From positions 203,492 through 267,491 of the forward strand of contig JAJTXY010000005.1 in the NCBI GenBank assembly GCA_021463865.1: a stretch of 64,000 nucleotides of DNA. Direction: 5' to 3'. Shown one piece after another: positions 45,278 through 54,788 of this stretch. The DNA comes from Anaerolineae bacterium. GTDB lineage: Bacteria; Chloroflexota; Anaerolineae; Aggregatilineales; J027. The position numbers and the translations under genes are program-made. Every line of letters starts with the position of its first letter. The first letter of the stretch is position 1. The notes beneath the pieces were generated by a model. It saw only the letters and a list, made by a program, of their open reading frames with translations. It was not told where the DNA came from and did no database searches.

Positions 45278-47146
45278 CTAGGCCGCATATTCCTGCGCCC
45301 ATAACTCAAAACACAATAAAGCCCACAGCCGTTCACGATGGTCGCCTGTCCCATTGGTGTGTTCACCTATCAAGCGGCTTACCACAACGGGATTAAACAA
45401 CCCTCGGTGGCGTGCCCTCTCACTGGTCAGGGTATCCCGCATCAAGCCATTGAGCGGGCCAGCCAACCATTCTTTGAGTGGAATCTCAAACCCCTTTTTA
45501 CCCCGTTGATGGATTTGTGGAGGCAGTAGATTACCCAGTGCTTTTTTGAGGATAATTTTTGTCCCACCCCATGCCAATTTATAATGAGAGGGAACACGCG
45601 CCATAAATTCAAAAACCTCGTGATCCAGTAGTGGGGAGCGCACCTCCAGTGACGCTAACATACTGGCCCGATCCACTTTGACCAGAATATCACCGGGCAT
45701 ATAGCCGCGCACATCCCCATATTGGATGCGGCCCAGCCAATCCAATTCGTGCCCCTGCTGCAAAATCACCTGTTTAACCTGCTCGGTTTGGTAATCACCC
45801 AGTTGATGCAAGGCGTCGGGGGTATACAATTCCGCCCGACGGTCAGCCGTGAAAAAACCTCCAAGGTCGTGCCAGCGGTCAGTGGATTCTTTGACCACCG
45901 AAAGATAAGGCCGTAATTTGGTGAATTTTGGCATAACTCGCCCCATACTTTCCGCCGGGGAGCGCAATGGGTGGGGGATATAACGTCGCAATAATTGATG
46001 GCGATAGGCATAGAGATAACGGTGATATCCACCAAATACTTCGTCACCCCCATCCCCGCTGAGGGCTACTGTTACATGCTGACGCGCCGCTTGGGAGACA
46101 TAATAAGTGGGTATCACGGAAGAATCGGCAAAGGGTTCGTCAAGCTGATGGATGATTTTAGGTAAAATCGCCACTACATCAGGTCGTACCACCTCACGCA
46201 CATGATCGGTGTGACAGTAATCCGCCACAATCTGTGCATAGGCTGTCTCATCGTAGACCGATTCATCAAAACCAATGGAAAATGTGCGGACGGGTTGGGT
46301 GCTTACTTGACTCATTAACGCGACAACCGCACTGCTATCCACCCCACCGCTTAGGAACGCGCCCAATGGGACATCGCTAATCATCCGCAGGCGTACTGCC
46401 TCTTTTAAAATCTCCCGCAGTTCGGCGGCTTGATCTTCCAACGGACGCCAATCCCATTGGTCAGGGGGTAACAACGTCGGATGCCAATATTCTTGTAAAG
46501 TCGCCTGCCCATCGGCATTAATGGTCATCGTGTAGCCGGGGGGCAGCTTACGAATAGATTTAAAAATCGAGCGCGGCGCGGTGATATAACCATAGGCCAA
46601 ATATTCATCAAGGGCCTCGCGGTCAAGTTCCCGTGAAATATTCGGATGCTCCAAAATGCACTTGAGTTCACTGGCAAAGATCAGTTTTTCATTATCCAGA
46701 TAGGTATAAATGGGCTTTTTGCCAAAGCGATCCACCGCTAACATGAGGCGATTTTCACGGGCATCCCAGATGGCGAAAGCGAACATACCCCGCAACTGCT
46801 TCACGCAATCTACGCCAAATTCCTCATAGGCGTGGACAATCGTTTCGGTATCACCGTTGGTATAAAACTGATGATTTTCGACGAGGCGGGAACGCAATGA
46901 TTGAAAATTGTAGATTTCGCCATTAAAGACAATCCACACACACCCATCTTCATTGTGCATAGGTTGATGGCTGCCTGCCACATCAATAATGCTGAGGCGG
47001 CGAAATCCCAAACCCACCGCCCCCATTAATTGACTGCCAGCTTCATCCGGCCCGCGATGGCTAATTTGGTCGGTCATGCGACGAATAAGCGCGGCTTCGA
47101 CTGAACGACTCTTCTCAAAATACCAGATACCACAGATGCCACACAT
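45278..47146 (-). CDS. asnB: Asparagine synthase (glutamine-hydrolysing)
   Basis: A 622-residue protein with an N-terminal class II glutaminase domain starting MCGICGIWYF, where Cys2 is the nucleophile. The C-terminal synthetase domain has the PP-loop FLSGGVDSSAVVAL near residue 265. Both active sites look intact. In glycan clusters AsnB-type enzymes often amidate uronic acids rather than make free asparagine; the location between glycosyltransferase genes and the wall peptidase favours that, but housekeeping AsnB is equally possible by sequence. Promoter-like sequence lies upstream at 47199-47228. Confidence 0.92.
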   Translation of the reverse strand: MCGICGIWYFEKSRSVEAALIRRMTDQISHRGPDEAGSQLMGAVGLGFRRLSIIDVAGSHQPMHNEDGCVWIVFNGEIYNFQSLRSRLVENHQFYTNGDTETIVHAYEEFGVDCVKQLRGMFAFAIWDARENRLMLAVDRFGKKPIYTYLDNEKLIFASELKCILEHPNISRELDREALDEYLAYGYITAPRSIFKSIRKLPPGYTMTINADGQATLQEYWHPTLLPPDQWDWRPLEDQAAELREILKEAVRLRMISDVPLGAFLSGGVDSSAVVALMSQVSTQPVRTFSIGFDESVYDETAYAQIVADYCHTDHVREVVRPDVVAILPKIIHQLDEPFADSSVIPTYYVSQAARQHVTVALSGDGGDEVFGGYHRYLYAYRHQLLRRYIPHPLRSPAESMGRVMPKFTKLRPYLSVVKESTDRWHDLGGFFTADRRAELYTPDALHQLGDYQTEQVKQVILQQGHELDWLGRIQYGDVRGYMPGDILVKVDRASMLASLEVRSPLLDHEVFEFMARVPSHYKLAWGGTKIILKKALGNLLPPQIHQRGKKGFEIPLKEWLAGPLNGLMRDTLTSERARHRGLFNPVVVSRLIGEHTNGTGDHRERLWALLCFELWAQEYAA

Positions 47147-47198
47147 ACTACCATGTCCCTGTCTAGCATTAAGCGAAACTGCAATTCAGTGTAACACA

Positions 47199-47237
47199 CT
47201 CGTATCTCTTTATTGAATATTTTGTCAATAATTATTG
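47199..47237 (-). promoter_or_regulatory. Candidate asnB promoter with overlapping palindrome
   Basis: Minus strand: TTGACA (47223-47228), 18-base spacer, TACGAG (47199-47204). A perfect 12-bp palindrome CAATAATTATTG (47226-47237) overlaps the -35 box and could be an operator. The -10 is weak. Confidence 0.35.
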
Positions 47238-47300
47238 GCATCCGACGGTCTTTATAGCCCCATCTGCAAAACGTGATTTTCGACTAAATGAACTTGCCTC

Positions 47301-47306
47301 TATAAT
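47301..47306 (+). promoter_or_regulatory. Candidate -10 box for the LysM/M23 gene
   Basis: A consensus TATAAT lies 42 bases before the start of the peptidase gene. The matching -35 (TTTCGA, 17 bases upstream) is poor, so only the -10 is convincing. Confidence 0.4.
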
Positions 47307-47347
47307 GGTACAGTGTTTAGAAAAACCAAATTTTGTTGAGGCTGCCG

Positions 47348-48562
47348 ATGATAAGTTATCTAAAACAAAATCCAGTGGTAGCATCATTCCTTGTGGGGGG
47401 TGTGGCTGTAGTGGTGGCAACCGCCGTTGCCGTCGCTATCATTACCTCTGGTGACGACGAAACACCACCACCATCCACCCAACAAGCTAATGTTGTCACA
47501 ACTACTGAAGGGCCATTTATAACGTTGGAGACACCACCTAGCACGGTGGACGTTGGGATAGCTGCTCCGCTGCGTATCCGTGTCGAAGATAGTCAAGGGA
47601 TTAGTTTCGTATCGGTGACTTTAGGTGATGAAGTCGTATGGCGTCCAGATGTGTTAGAAGGACAAAAAATCATTTACACCACCTACCCTTGGATACCCGA
47701 AACAACGGGTGAGTTTTCTTTCATGGTCAATGCCCAAGCGGTAGATGGACGCGCCGCCGCTGAGGGATTTACCGTCACCTCTGGTTGCTGCCCACCGGAG
47801 GGAAATGTCAATTTAGGATATACCGTACAGTCGGGAGATGATCCGGTCAGCATTGCCGCACAACTGGGCGTCTGTTTTAATGAGCTATTGGCTGCCAACC
47901 CCGGCCTTGCCCAAATTCAGGAAGGCGATATTCTAACCATTCCCTACCGTCCCAGTGACGAGAATGAGGAGGAATTTGACCCTGATTCGTGCGGGGAGGC
48001 CCCAGATGGCTTTTTTGATGACCCTGCCATCCAAGAGATTGTGCAGCAGGTTGCTGAATCTGAAGCCGCCAATGGTCCGCAGCCCTATCGGAACAGTCGC
48101 GTTCCAGTAGAAACCGTTGACATTACCCGCGGCTTTGGCTGCGCTGAATTTTACACAGGTTATCGTGGTACGGATTGTCCCGACAATATGCCTTGGTTCC
48201 ATACGGGAATAGATTTTTCCATCCGGCAGGGATCACCAATCACCACCTTGGATGGCGGGACAGTCACCCATGCGGGGCCAGATACCACCAGCAATGCCGA
48301 TTGTTCAAGTACACGCGGTTCACAGCCCCCTCACAACGGCTATGGTCGGCATGTGCGTATGCAGTTGGGAGATTATATGTTCCTCTATGCTCACCTCAGC
48401 GGACTGAACACAGGCGTTGGGCGGGAATATGAAGGCCCCGGTTGGATTATTGGCTACGCAGGTTCAACCGGCTGTTCAACCGGATCCCATTTGCATTTGG
48501 AAGTACGGCTCGACAATAAGCCTATTGATCCAGCGATTTATATTAATCAGGATGCGGAGTAG
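47348..48562 (+). CDS. LysM-containing M23 metallopeptidase
   Basis: A 404-residue envelope peptidase for peptidoglycan cross-links. One N-terminal membrane helix (ASFLVGGVAVVVATAVAVAI) anchors it. An Ig-like stretch (about 60-140) is followed by a LysM domain (YTVQSGDDPVSIAAQLG to DILTIPY). The C-terminal M23 domain shows the zinc ligands HTGIDF and SHLHLEV; a Tyr/His-bearing YAHLSG lies between. ATG 47348 has GAGG upstream and starts the helix. The next gene begins 6 bases after its stop. No lysostaphin-type cell-wall target can be inferred beyond the fold. Confidence 0.9.
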   Translation: MISYLKQNPVVASFLVGGVAVVVATAVAVAIITSGDDETPPPSTQQANVVTTTEGPFITLETPPSTVDVGIAAPLRIRVEDSQGISFVSVTLGDEVVWRPDVLEGQKIIYTTYPWIPETTGEFSFMVNAQAVDGRAAAEGFTVTSGCCPPEGNVNLGYTVQSGDDPVSIAAQLGVCFNELLAANPGLAQIQEGDILTIPYRPSDENEEEFDPDSCGEAPDGFFDDPAIQEIVQQVAESEAANGPQPYRNSRVPVETVDITRGFGCAEFYTGYRGTDCPDNMPWFHTGIDFSIRQGSPITTLDGGTVTHAGPDTTSNADCSSTRGSQPPHNGYGRHVRMQLGDYMFLYAHLSGLNTGVGREYEGPGWIIGYAGSTGCSTGSHLHLEVRLDNKPIDPAIYINQDAE

Positions 48563-48567
48563 AAACC

Positions 48568-50487
48568 ATGACATTCCAAAGGTTGAAACAACGCGCTCAC
48601 ACTTTTGCGACAATGCCAATTAGCGCCACATTACGGGTAGCAATTGGTTTGATGACCGTGATTGTCACGCTCGTCACCATCTCAGATTTGATGCCTGCTC
48701 CTTTGACGGGCGTCTATCTAGTGGAAGCCTCATGCGCAGCTATTCCGGGGGCATCCCTCTATCAGCAAGATGAAGATGATAAAGTCGAATCCTTCACCAT
48801 TCGACTGACCCTGCCAGATGGTACCCCTTTAGCGGGTGTGTGCCTCACCTTCACTCGTGATCGTGGCCCCGGGGAAGCTCCAGAAATTGTGGCCCAATGT
48901 ACTACCGATGCCGATGGTAAGTGTACCGTCATGATTCCCGGCGGTGTCATTACCGTAAATTTTGGCAACACCAAGATTGGCGGTGTCCAAGTAGACAGTT
49001 CGCAGGGCCAGAATACTCCCGGCCTTGACGATGCCTCATCAGGTGGCCTTACCTATTATTTCCCGGCTGATGAACCGGCTGATGAACCTGTCGTGGCTAC
49101 ACCGGGCGATGGGGGCACCATTACCGTAGACCACGCCACAACCAATGAAGACGGTGGCTTAGAGCCATTACCCGGCAATCCCACCAATGAATGGCCCGAT
49201 ATTCCACCCGATTTTGACGGGGGCACAACCGGTGGGGTTGACCCATTCCCATTTGGTGATTTACTCCCGCTACCAGAAGGCACTGTCACAGTACGTTTTA
49301 CCCCCATCGTTTTGCAGACCGTTGAGTTTTATAATCGGGCCTACTGCTACTATGCTACCCGCGCAGGTGGATATGCCCGTGCCCCTGCTGATAGTGGTTC
49401 GTTCCTACCGGGCGGTGGACAATATTTCGATCTAGGGGCGGTGCTCAGTGGTGACAGTCGGCCTGCCCAAATTCTAATCGCCGAGGAACAACCATTTGAT
49501 ATGGTGGTGCAGTGTTGGGGATGGCAGGGCACCGAACTCAAAGAAATCGGCACCAATACCCTATCGCAGGTTCGGGATAATTGGCGGGGACAGACTTTGA
49601 ACGTAGCGGGTTCAGGCTTTAGTCTCAGCTATTCACTGCCCTATGACCTACCGGAAACCCAACCACAAAATCCGCGCTTACCCGATATTGCCGTACTGTC
49701 GGATTTATCAGCCATTGCGGATTTACCGGATAGTGCAGATTTGGGCGGTGTTGTGGCTGTACCCCGTGCCCGATTTAATGACGCAATCTTTGCACCCCGT
49801 AATTTGCAGTTGACGAATAATCAATTGACATGGAGTTTTGACGGAGAAAACCCCATTGGCGGCTTCCGAATCTATCGCAACGGCTATCTTATAGGCTCAA
49901 CACCTCCTGAAGCACGTGGCTGGACAGGGGATGGGCTTGTGGTCGCGGAATGTGGCGAGCATACGGAATTTACTGTGACAGCCTTTAGTGGCGGTCAAGA
50001 ATCGCTACCCTCTAACGTGGTAACTGGCGAATCCCCGGACTGCGCGGCCCAAGTGACCGTTACTTTCGATCAACTGCTCTTAAATGATGTGAACGATTGT
50101 GATGGCGAACAATGTGGCACACTGCCCGAAATCTATGGTTATCTTTTGGTTAACGATTCGGCGGTATTTTTCGGTGGGGCCTCTAGCAGCCCTCAATATG
50201 CCAAGTTGAACTTGGGTGAGAGTTTCAGTTTCAATCAAATACTGGCACCGTTCGGCGCACCAAATCAGCTTACCGTCGGCCTGAGCGCCGATGAGGGGCT
50301 ATCCATTGAAGTTGCCCTATTTGACCATGATGCCGAAACATCCGATGACCTGCTATGTAGTTGGCAGGAACTTCTGCCGTCACGCGATGCAGCAGGTTGG
50401 CAATCACAAAATGGCCGTACCATCAGCCGCGATGGAGTGACAGGTGAAGCAGCCTGTAATTTCAGTGTGGTTCTGACAGTGGAATAA
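48568..50487 (+). CDS. Large secreted protein with Cna-B-like and FN3-like regions
   Basis: A 639-residue protein. One membrane helix near residues 25-47 (LRVAIGLMTVIVTLV) precedes the exported part. Residues about 70-145 read like a Cna-B/prealbumin-like fold (SFTIRLTLPDGTPLAGVCLTF and DADGKCTVMIPGG). A Pro/Asp/Gly-rich linker (about 160-240) follows. Residues about 405-500 are FN3-like (NLQLTNNQLTWSFDG to TEFTVTAFSGGQESLPSNVV). Many cysteines occur in pairs, suggesting disulfides. It is cotranscribed with the M23 peptidase. I know no family; a wall-associated structural protein is the likeliest reading. Confidence 0.7.
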   Translation: MTFQRLKQRAHTFATMPISATLRVAIGLMTVIVTLVTISDLMPAPLTGVYLVEASCAAIPGASLYQQDEDDKVESFTIRLTLPDGTPLAGVCLTFTRDRGPGEAPEIVAQCTTDADGKCTVMIPGGVITVNFGNTKIGGVQVDSSQGQNTPGLDDASSGGLTYYFPADEPADEPVVATPGDGGTITVDHATTNEDGGLEPLPGNPTNEWPDIPPDFDGGTTGGVDPFPFGDLLPLPEGTVTVRFTPIVLQTVEFYNRAYCYYATRAGGYARAPADSGSFLPGGGQYFDLGAVLSGDSRPAQILIAEEQPFDMVVQCWGWQGTELKEIGTNTLSQVRDNWRGQTLNVAGSGFSLSYSLPYDLPETQPQNPRLPDIAVLSDLSAIADLPDSADLGGVVAVPRARFNDAIFAPRNLQLTNNQLTWSFDGENPIGGFRIYRNGYLIGSTPPEARGWTGDGLVVAECGEHTEFTVTAFSGGQESLPSNVVTGESPDCAAQVTVTFDQLLLNDVNDCDGEQCGTLPEIYGYLLVNDSAVFFGGASSSPQYAKLNLGESFSFNQILAPFGAPNQLTVGLSADEGLSIEVALFDHDAETSDDLLCSWQELLPSRDAAGWQSQNGRTISRDGVTGEAACNFSVVLTVE

Positions 50488-50495
50488 ATGGACGA

Positions 50496-50519
50496 TGGGC
50501 CGACCTGAAAATCGGCCCA
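50496..50519. terminator. Hairpin after the secreted-protein gene
   Basis: TGGGCCGA (50496-50503) and TCGGCCCA (50512-50519), perfect 8-bp arms with an 8-base loop. It lies between convergent genes. T-run is weak (ACTTGTTT). Confidence 0.6.
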
Positions 50520-50525
50520 ACTTGT

Positions 50526-51656
50526 TTAGTATCCTTTTTCGAGGTTGAGCGCACTTATATCATCACCCACCTCGGTCTCAACCATCCGGCAATTCATCGC
50601 CCCAGCAAACGTCACAGCGACGGAATATGCCCAATCCCGCGAGGCCTCAAATTGACGCTGATCTTCCTCATGCTGCCGATAGTAGTCCACTGCCGCATCA
50701 TATTGTTCGCCGATCTTGGCCCCTCCCGCTACGTCCTGTACCCGCTGACGGGACATACCACCATCGCGGCTGTGAAGAGTGCGGGCAATCAAAATTGCTT
50801 CATTCGCGGTGGTAACATAAACCTCCCATATATCTTGATGGGTCAGAATTTCCACCATCAAGCCATCCTCTTCACTCTTTTGCATACGGGAGCTTTGCTG
50901 CATAAGGTGGCGAAATTCAAAATTGCGAACCTCGTCGAATTTGAGGTTTCGCCCTGATGCACCGCCAAAAAAGGCACCCAGCAAACCCGTCGCCGGAGTC
51001 AAGCGCAGGACATGGCGATCCACGTCCACTTCGCAAATTTGAAAAGCAGGCGCGACTTCACCCCCTTTTGACGAGGCTGCATCTTTAGATAACCGAGTGG
51101 TTAACCCTTTGTTCGTTACACCAAGCCACATCCCCGGAATTTGCTTGGGCAACTGTACCTGCTGGGCACGTGCCTTTACCTCGCTCGGTTCGACATCAAT
51201 GCGCCGATGTGAAACCACAGGCCCGGTAATGGTGGCGCGGGCTGCACTCGGCGTTTTCGTGACCCCAAAAAGTTTTAGGGGACACATCACATATTCGGCA
51301 AGGATACGACCTGCTCTTTGGGCAGCATCGGCATATTCCCGATTTTGACCCGTCGGCCAATGCACTAATTCTGACCACTGGGGTTTTTGATCATCTTCGT
51401 AGGCTACATAGAGGCCCAGACGCCAGCGATTTGTTTTTTGGTCAAACCCAACGACCACCGACTTGATATAATGCATGGCAAGTCGTGTACCGGGTAGACC
51501 GTGTTTTTCACCAAACGTCGCGGAGTAGTTGAGGATACCACTGCCTCGATTGACCTCAAACATCGCGGACATCGAATCAGGGTTATTACTGTCGTAGAGA
51601 CGCCAACGACCTTCCTCAATTTGCAGTTCCGCATTTTCTGCAAGTATGACAGGCAT
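50526..51656 (-). CDS. Conserved-looking hypothetical protein
   Basis: A 376-residue protein without signal peptide or membrane helix. The first half is beta-rich (RLYDSNNPDSMSAMFEVNRGSGILNYSATFGE), and a central block (MWLGVTNKGLTTRLSK to GLLGAFFGGASGRNLKFDEVRNFEFRH) has the alternating pattern of a PH or GRAM-like domain. The C-terminal third is helical and charged. I recognise no family. Codon use matches the neighbours. Its gene stands alone between two convergent or divergent units. Confidence 0.6.
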   Translation of the reverse strand: MPVILAENAELQIEEGRWRLYDSNNPDSMSAMFEVNRGSGILNYSATFGEKHGLPGTRLAMHYIKSVVVGFDQKTNRWRLGLYVAYEDDQKPQWSELVHWPTGQNREYADAAQRAGRILAEYVMCPLKLFGVTKTPSAARATITGPVVSHRRIDVEPSEVKARAQQVQLPKQIPGMWLGVTNKGLTTRLSKDAASSKGGEVAPAFQICEVDVDRHVLRLTPATGLLGAFFGGASGRNLKFDEVRNFEFRHLMQQSSRMQKSEEDGLMVEILTHQDIWEVYVTTANEAILIARTLHSRDGGMSRQRVQDVAGGAKIGEQYDAAVDYYRQHEEDQRQFEASRDWAYSVAVTFAGAMNCRMVETEVGDDISALNLEKGY

Positions 51657-51839
51657 GATACAGTCCTCTATCTTTACAACTTTTATTTATCACTATAGCA
51701 TTAAACTACTGCCCCACGCCAAAAAACTAACCAAAATATAATAGGTCTCCTACGGATCGCATTGTTTTGAGGAGGCATCTGGTGATAAACTTAGGCATAA
51801 GGCAGAATAAATAAATCACACTATGCAGGACGGGTCACA

Positions 51840-52535
51840 ATGAAAATCCTTATTGTGGATGACGAAGAAGCGATACGCGACTCCTTAAGCCAGAAGCTAA
51901 CACGTGCCGGATTTCAGGTAAGCACTGCTGCCAATGGGCTAGAGGGGCTTCGTACTTTTCACACGGAACGACCAGACGTAGTGGTACTCGACATTGCCAT
52001 GCCAGAAATGGACGGCTTGACGGTCTGCCAACGTATCCGTGAGGTGGCTGAAACCCCGATTATGATGTTAAGCGCACAGGCCGTCACCGAAGTGGATATT
52101 ATCGAAGGGTTAAATGCGGGCGCGGACGAATATCTAATGAAACCTATCCGGGGCAATGAATTCGTCGCCCGTGTACAGGCTTTGCTGCGTCGCGCCCAAA
52201 TGACCGCAGTCGAAGCTGAAAGTGGCTACAACGATGGCTATCTGAGTGTGGATTTGCAGCGCCGTCATGTGCATGTTAATGGTGAAAAGCGTCATCTAAC
52301 CCCCACCGAGTTTAAGTTATTGGCCGTCCTACTCGAAAATTCGGGCCGCGTCGTGCCACAGCGAGAGCTTTTGGAGCAAGTCTGGGGCAAAGAATATATA
52401 GACGACATTTATTATCCGCGTGTCTACATCAGCCAACTCCGTCGTAAAATTGAACCGGATGCTGCTAACCCCACCTATATCCAAACTGAGCATCGTGTCG
52501 GCTATCGCTTTGAAAAACAAAAACGACAGGGGTAG
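51840..52535 (+). CDS. OmpR/PhoB-family response regulator
   Basis: A 231-residue DNA-binding regulator. The receiver domain (about 1-115) has the acidic pocket DDEE, the phospho-acceptor Asp51 in VVLDIAMPEMDG and the Lys of YLMKPIRG. A winged-helix domain (about 135-228) ends with VGYRFEK. It probably controls promoters as a dimer after phosphorylation by the kinase encoded 17 bases downstream. Nothing in the neighbourhood reveals the regulon. The gene has a 183-base upstream region with no obvious repressor site. Confidence 0.93.
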   Translation: MKILIVDDEEAIRDSLSQKLTRAGFQVSTAANGLEGLRTFHTERPDVVVLDIAMPEMDGLTVCQRIREVAETPIMMLSAQAVTEVDIIEGLNAGADEYLMKPIRGNEFVARVQALLRRAQMTAVEAESGYNDGYLSVDLQRRHVHVNGEKRHLTPTEFKLLAVLLENSGRVVPQRELLEQVWGKEYIDDIYYPRVYISQLRRKIEPDAANPTYIQTEHRVGYRFEKQKRQG

Positions 52536-52551
52536 TTAGACTAGGAGCGTT

Positions 52552-54753
52552 ATGCTCACCCTCATCACCGTCACCCTGATAACCAATGGGCTAATGTTGA
52601 CTCTGGCATTAGCCGCATTGTTTCTCATCCTATGGCAAAACGCCCGCCGTGAGATCAATATCTATTTCAGCCTATTTATGCTGGCGATGGTCACGTGGTC
52701 GGCGGGGTCGCTGCTCAGTCGGTCAACGGCACTCGTCACAGTAGATGAGGATTTGACGGTAGTCGGGTTAAACCTGTTGGAAATCGGGTTCGGGGGAGCG
52801 TGCATTGCGCTGTTTCTCTTGGTTTCGGCCCTCACAGATACCCGCAATCTTTTTACTTGGTCGCTGGCAATTGGCAGTGTTGCCGTTTTTATCCTCAACA
52901 AAACGACTCTCAGTCTATTTGATGTCTCCTTTCAATACACAATTTCCGTCACGGGCGTCCTCAATTACACTTTCCCCATTGTAGATACCTTAGTGTATTT
53001 GGTGGTCGTGTCGGCAACTCTGATTAGCGTTTGGCAGAATCTCCCCAAAATCAAAGAGACCTCCATGATTTTAGGCTTGTTGGTCTTTTGCTTGGGGCAG
53101 TTGGTCGTGCTGATTAGTCCTCGTTTGCGGGCATTGGGTAGTGCTGAACATACGGCCACCCTTGCCGCTCTAACGATTAGTTATGCCATTGTCCGCAGCC
53201 AAGTCATGGAACCGCTTATTGGTCGAGCCAAAGAACTTGAGGCCGTCCAAAAAATCGGTTTGGCGATCACAAGTAGCCTTGATCCGCGTGAAGCCCTTCA
53301 GACTATTGCCGCCCAAGCAGCGGGCCTGCTCAGAATTGACGGTAGCCTGATTTTTCTGCGCCGCGACAACGAACTGATCCTAGAAGCCGTCTATAACATC
53401 CCTGAAAAGTTTCTAGGAGCACGTTTGACACTTCAAGAGGGAATTGCAGGCAAAGTGGCTAGGGAACGTCGTGGATTTATGCTGCACGATTATCGGCGCG
53501 AATGGCATGGTGTCCCTGATATTCCCATTGCCCAAAAAACGTTCGGGTCAGTGCTGGGTGTCCCCCTGATGTTCCGTGAAGACGTTGTGGGCGTCTTAGT
53601 GACAATTGAGGGAGTTGAGGGACGTCTTTTTACCAATGATGACCTTCACCTGCTGCAATTACTAGGCCCACAGGCGGCGGTTGCCATTACCAACAGCTTC
53701 TTGTTTGAAAAAGAACGCGCTGTCGCTAACCAGCTTGAGACCGTATTAATCAGCACCGAAAACCCAGTGATCTCGGTCAGCCACGACCTTAAAATCGTTT
53801 TCGCCAACCCCGCCGCGACGAACCTCATCACCAACGACCCCTTTCACAGCAGCCTTATTGGGAAATCTTTGCTGGATTTCATTCAAGTTGACCTGCTACC
53901 ACAAAATGTGCGTGGTTTGTTGCGTGATCTTCGGAAATCACGGTCACATATTTACGAAATTCACCTCAAAGATCATGACTATCTATGCCACATTGCCCGC
54001 TTGGAAAAACCGAATCGCGGTTGGGTGGCTGTTCTAAATGATGTCACACAGCTTAAAGAGATTGATCGTCTAAAAAGTCAAATGGTACGCATGACCAGCC
54101 ATGATTTGAAAAATCCGCTCTTTGCTACCATGACGTATATGCAACTGCTGGAGGAAGACGTAGAGGGGGTCGAAAGTGCCCAGCGCAATATTGCCTCGAT
54201 CTGGAAACAGTTGGATCGCATGGAACGCATTGTCAGCGGCATTTTGGACTTGGAGAAAGTGTCCAGCGGTGCCCCGCCTTTCGAATTATGCAATTTACAT
54301 CAGTTGTTAAATAGCGCCGTCCGTTCCTACGAGGATATAGCCACCCGACGCAATCAATCGCTGAAACTGGAATCGAATTTGACCGAAGCCTATGTGCTGG
54401 GCGACGCCCCTCAATTAGAGCAGGTCTTTTCCAATCTAATTGATAACGCCATCAAATTTACGCCTGAAGGCGGTTCTATTCGAGTGACGGCTGAGACCCA
54501 AGAAAGCAGCGTGATTATCTCGATTGAAGATACCGGGATGGGGATTCCGGTGGATGCCCAAAGCCAAGTTTTTGACCGCTATTTCCGGGTCAATGGAGTT
54601 AAAGATAAAGTCCCCGGCTCAGGGGTGGGCTTGAGTCTGGTCAAAGCCATAGTAGATCGCCATCGTGGACGAATTTGGCTGCGGAGCGAGGAAGGCAAAG
54701 GCTCAACTTTTTTTGTGACCCTGCCACTGGCTATCGCTGAACCCATTCTCTAA
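52552..54753 (+). CDS. Membrane sensor histidine kinase with GAF and PAS domains
   Basis: A 733-residue kinase that phosphorylates the upstream response regulator. About seven N-terminal membrane helices (residues 1-225) form a 7TM-type sensor. A GAF domain follows (about 230-390), then a PAS domain (about 395-500). The HisKA motif RMTSHDLKNPLF holds His517. The ATPase domain shows N box NLIDNAIKFTPEG, G1 DTGMGIP, F box DRYFR and G2 GSGVGLSLVKAI. All catalytic parts look intact. The signal is unknown; the GAF could bind a small molecule. Confidence 0.92.
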   Translation: MLTLITVTLITNGLMLTLALAALFLILWQNARREINIYFSLFMLAMVTWSAGSLLSRSTALVTVDEDLTVVGLNLLEIGFGGACIALFLLVSALTDTRNLFTWSLAIGSVAVFILNKTTLSLFDVSFQYTISVTGVLNYTFPIVDTLVYLVVVSATLISVWQNLPKIKETSMILGLLVFCLGQLVVLISPRLRALGSAEHTATLAALTISYAIVRSQVMEPLIGRAKELEAVQKIGLAITSSLDPREALQTIAAQAAGLLRIDGSLIFLRRDNELILEAVYNIPEKFLGARLTLQEGIAGKVARERRGFMLHDYRREWHGVPDIPIAQKTFGSVLGVPLMFREDVVGVLVTIEGVEGRLFTNDDLHLLQLLGPQAAVAITNSFLFEKERAVANQLETVLISTENPVISVSHDLKIVFANPAATNLITNDPFHSSLIGKSLLDFIQVDLLPQNVRGLLRDLRKSRSHIYEIHLKDHDYLCHIARLEKPNRGWVAVLNDVTQLKEIDRLKSQMVRMTSHDLKNPLFATMTYMQLLEEDVEGVESAQRNIASIWKQLDRMERIVSGILDLEKVSSGAPPFELCNLHQLLNSAVRSYEDIATRRNQSLKLESNLTEAYVLGDAPQLEQVFSNLIDNAIKFTPEGGSIRVTAETQESSVIISIEDTGMGIPVDAQSQVFDRYFRVNGVKDKVPGSGVGLSLVKAIVDRHRGRIWLRSEEGKGSTFFVTLPLAIAEPIL

Positions 54754-54788
54754 TCACCTTGTCCTAGCAGGGTAAATCGTCCTATTCT

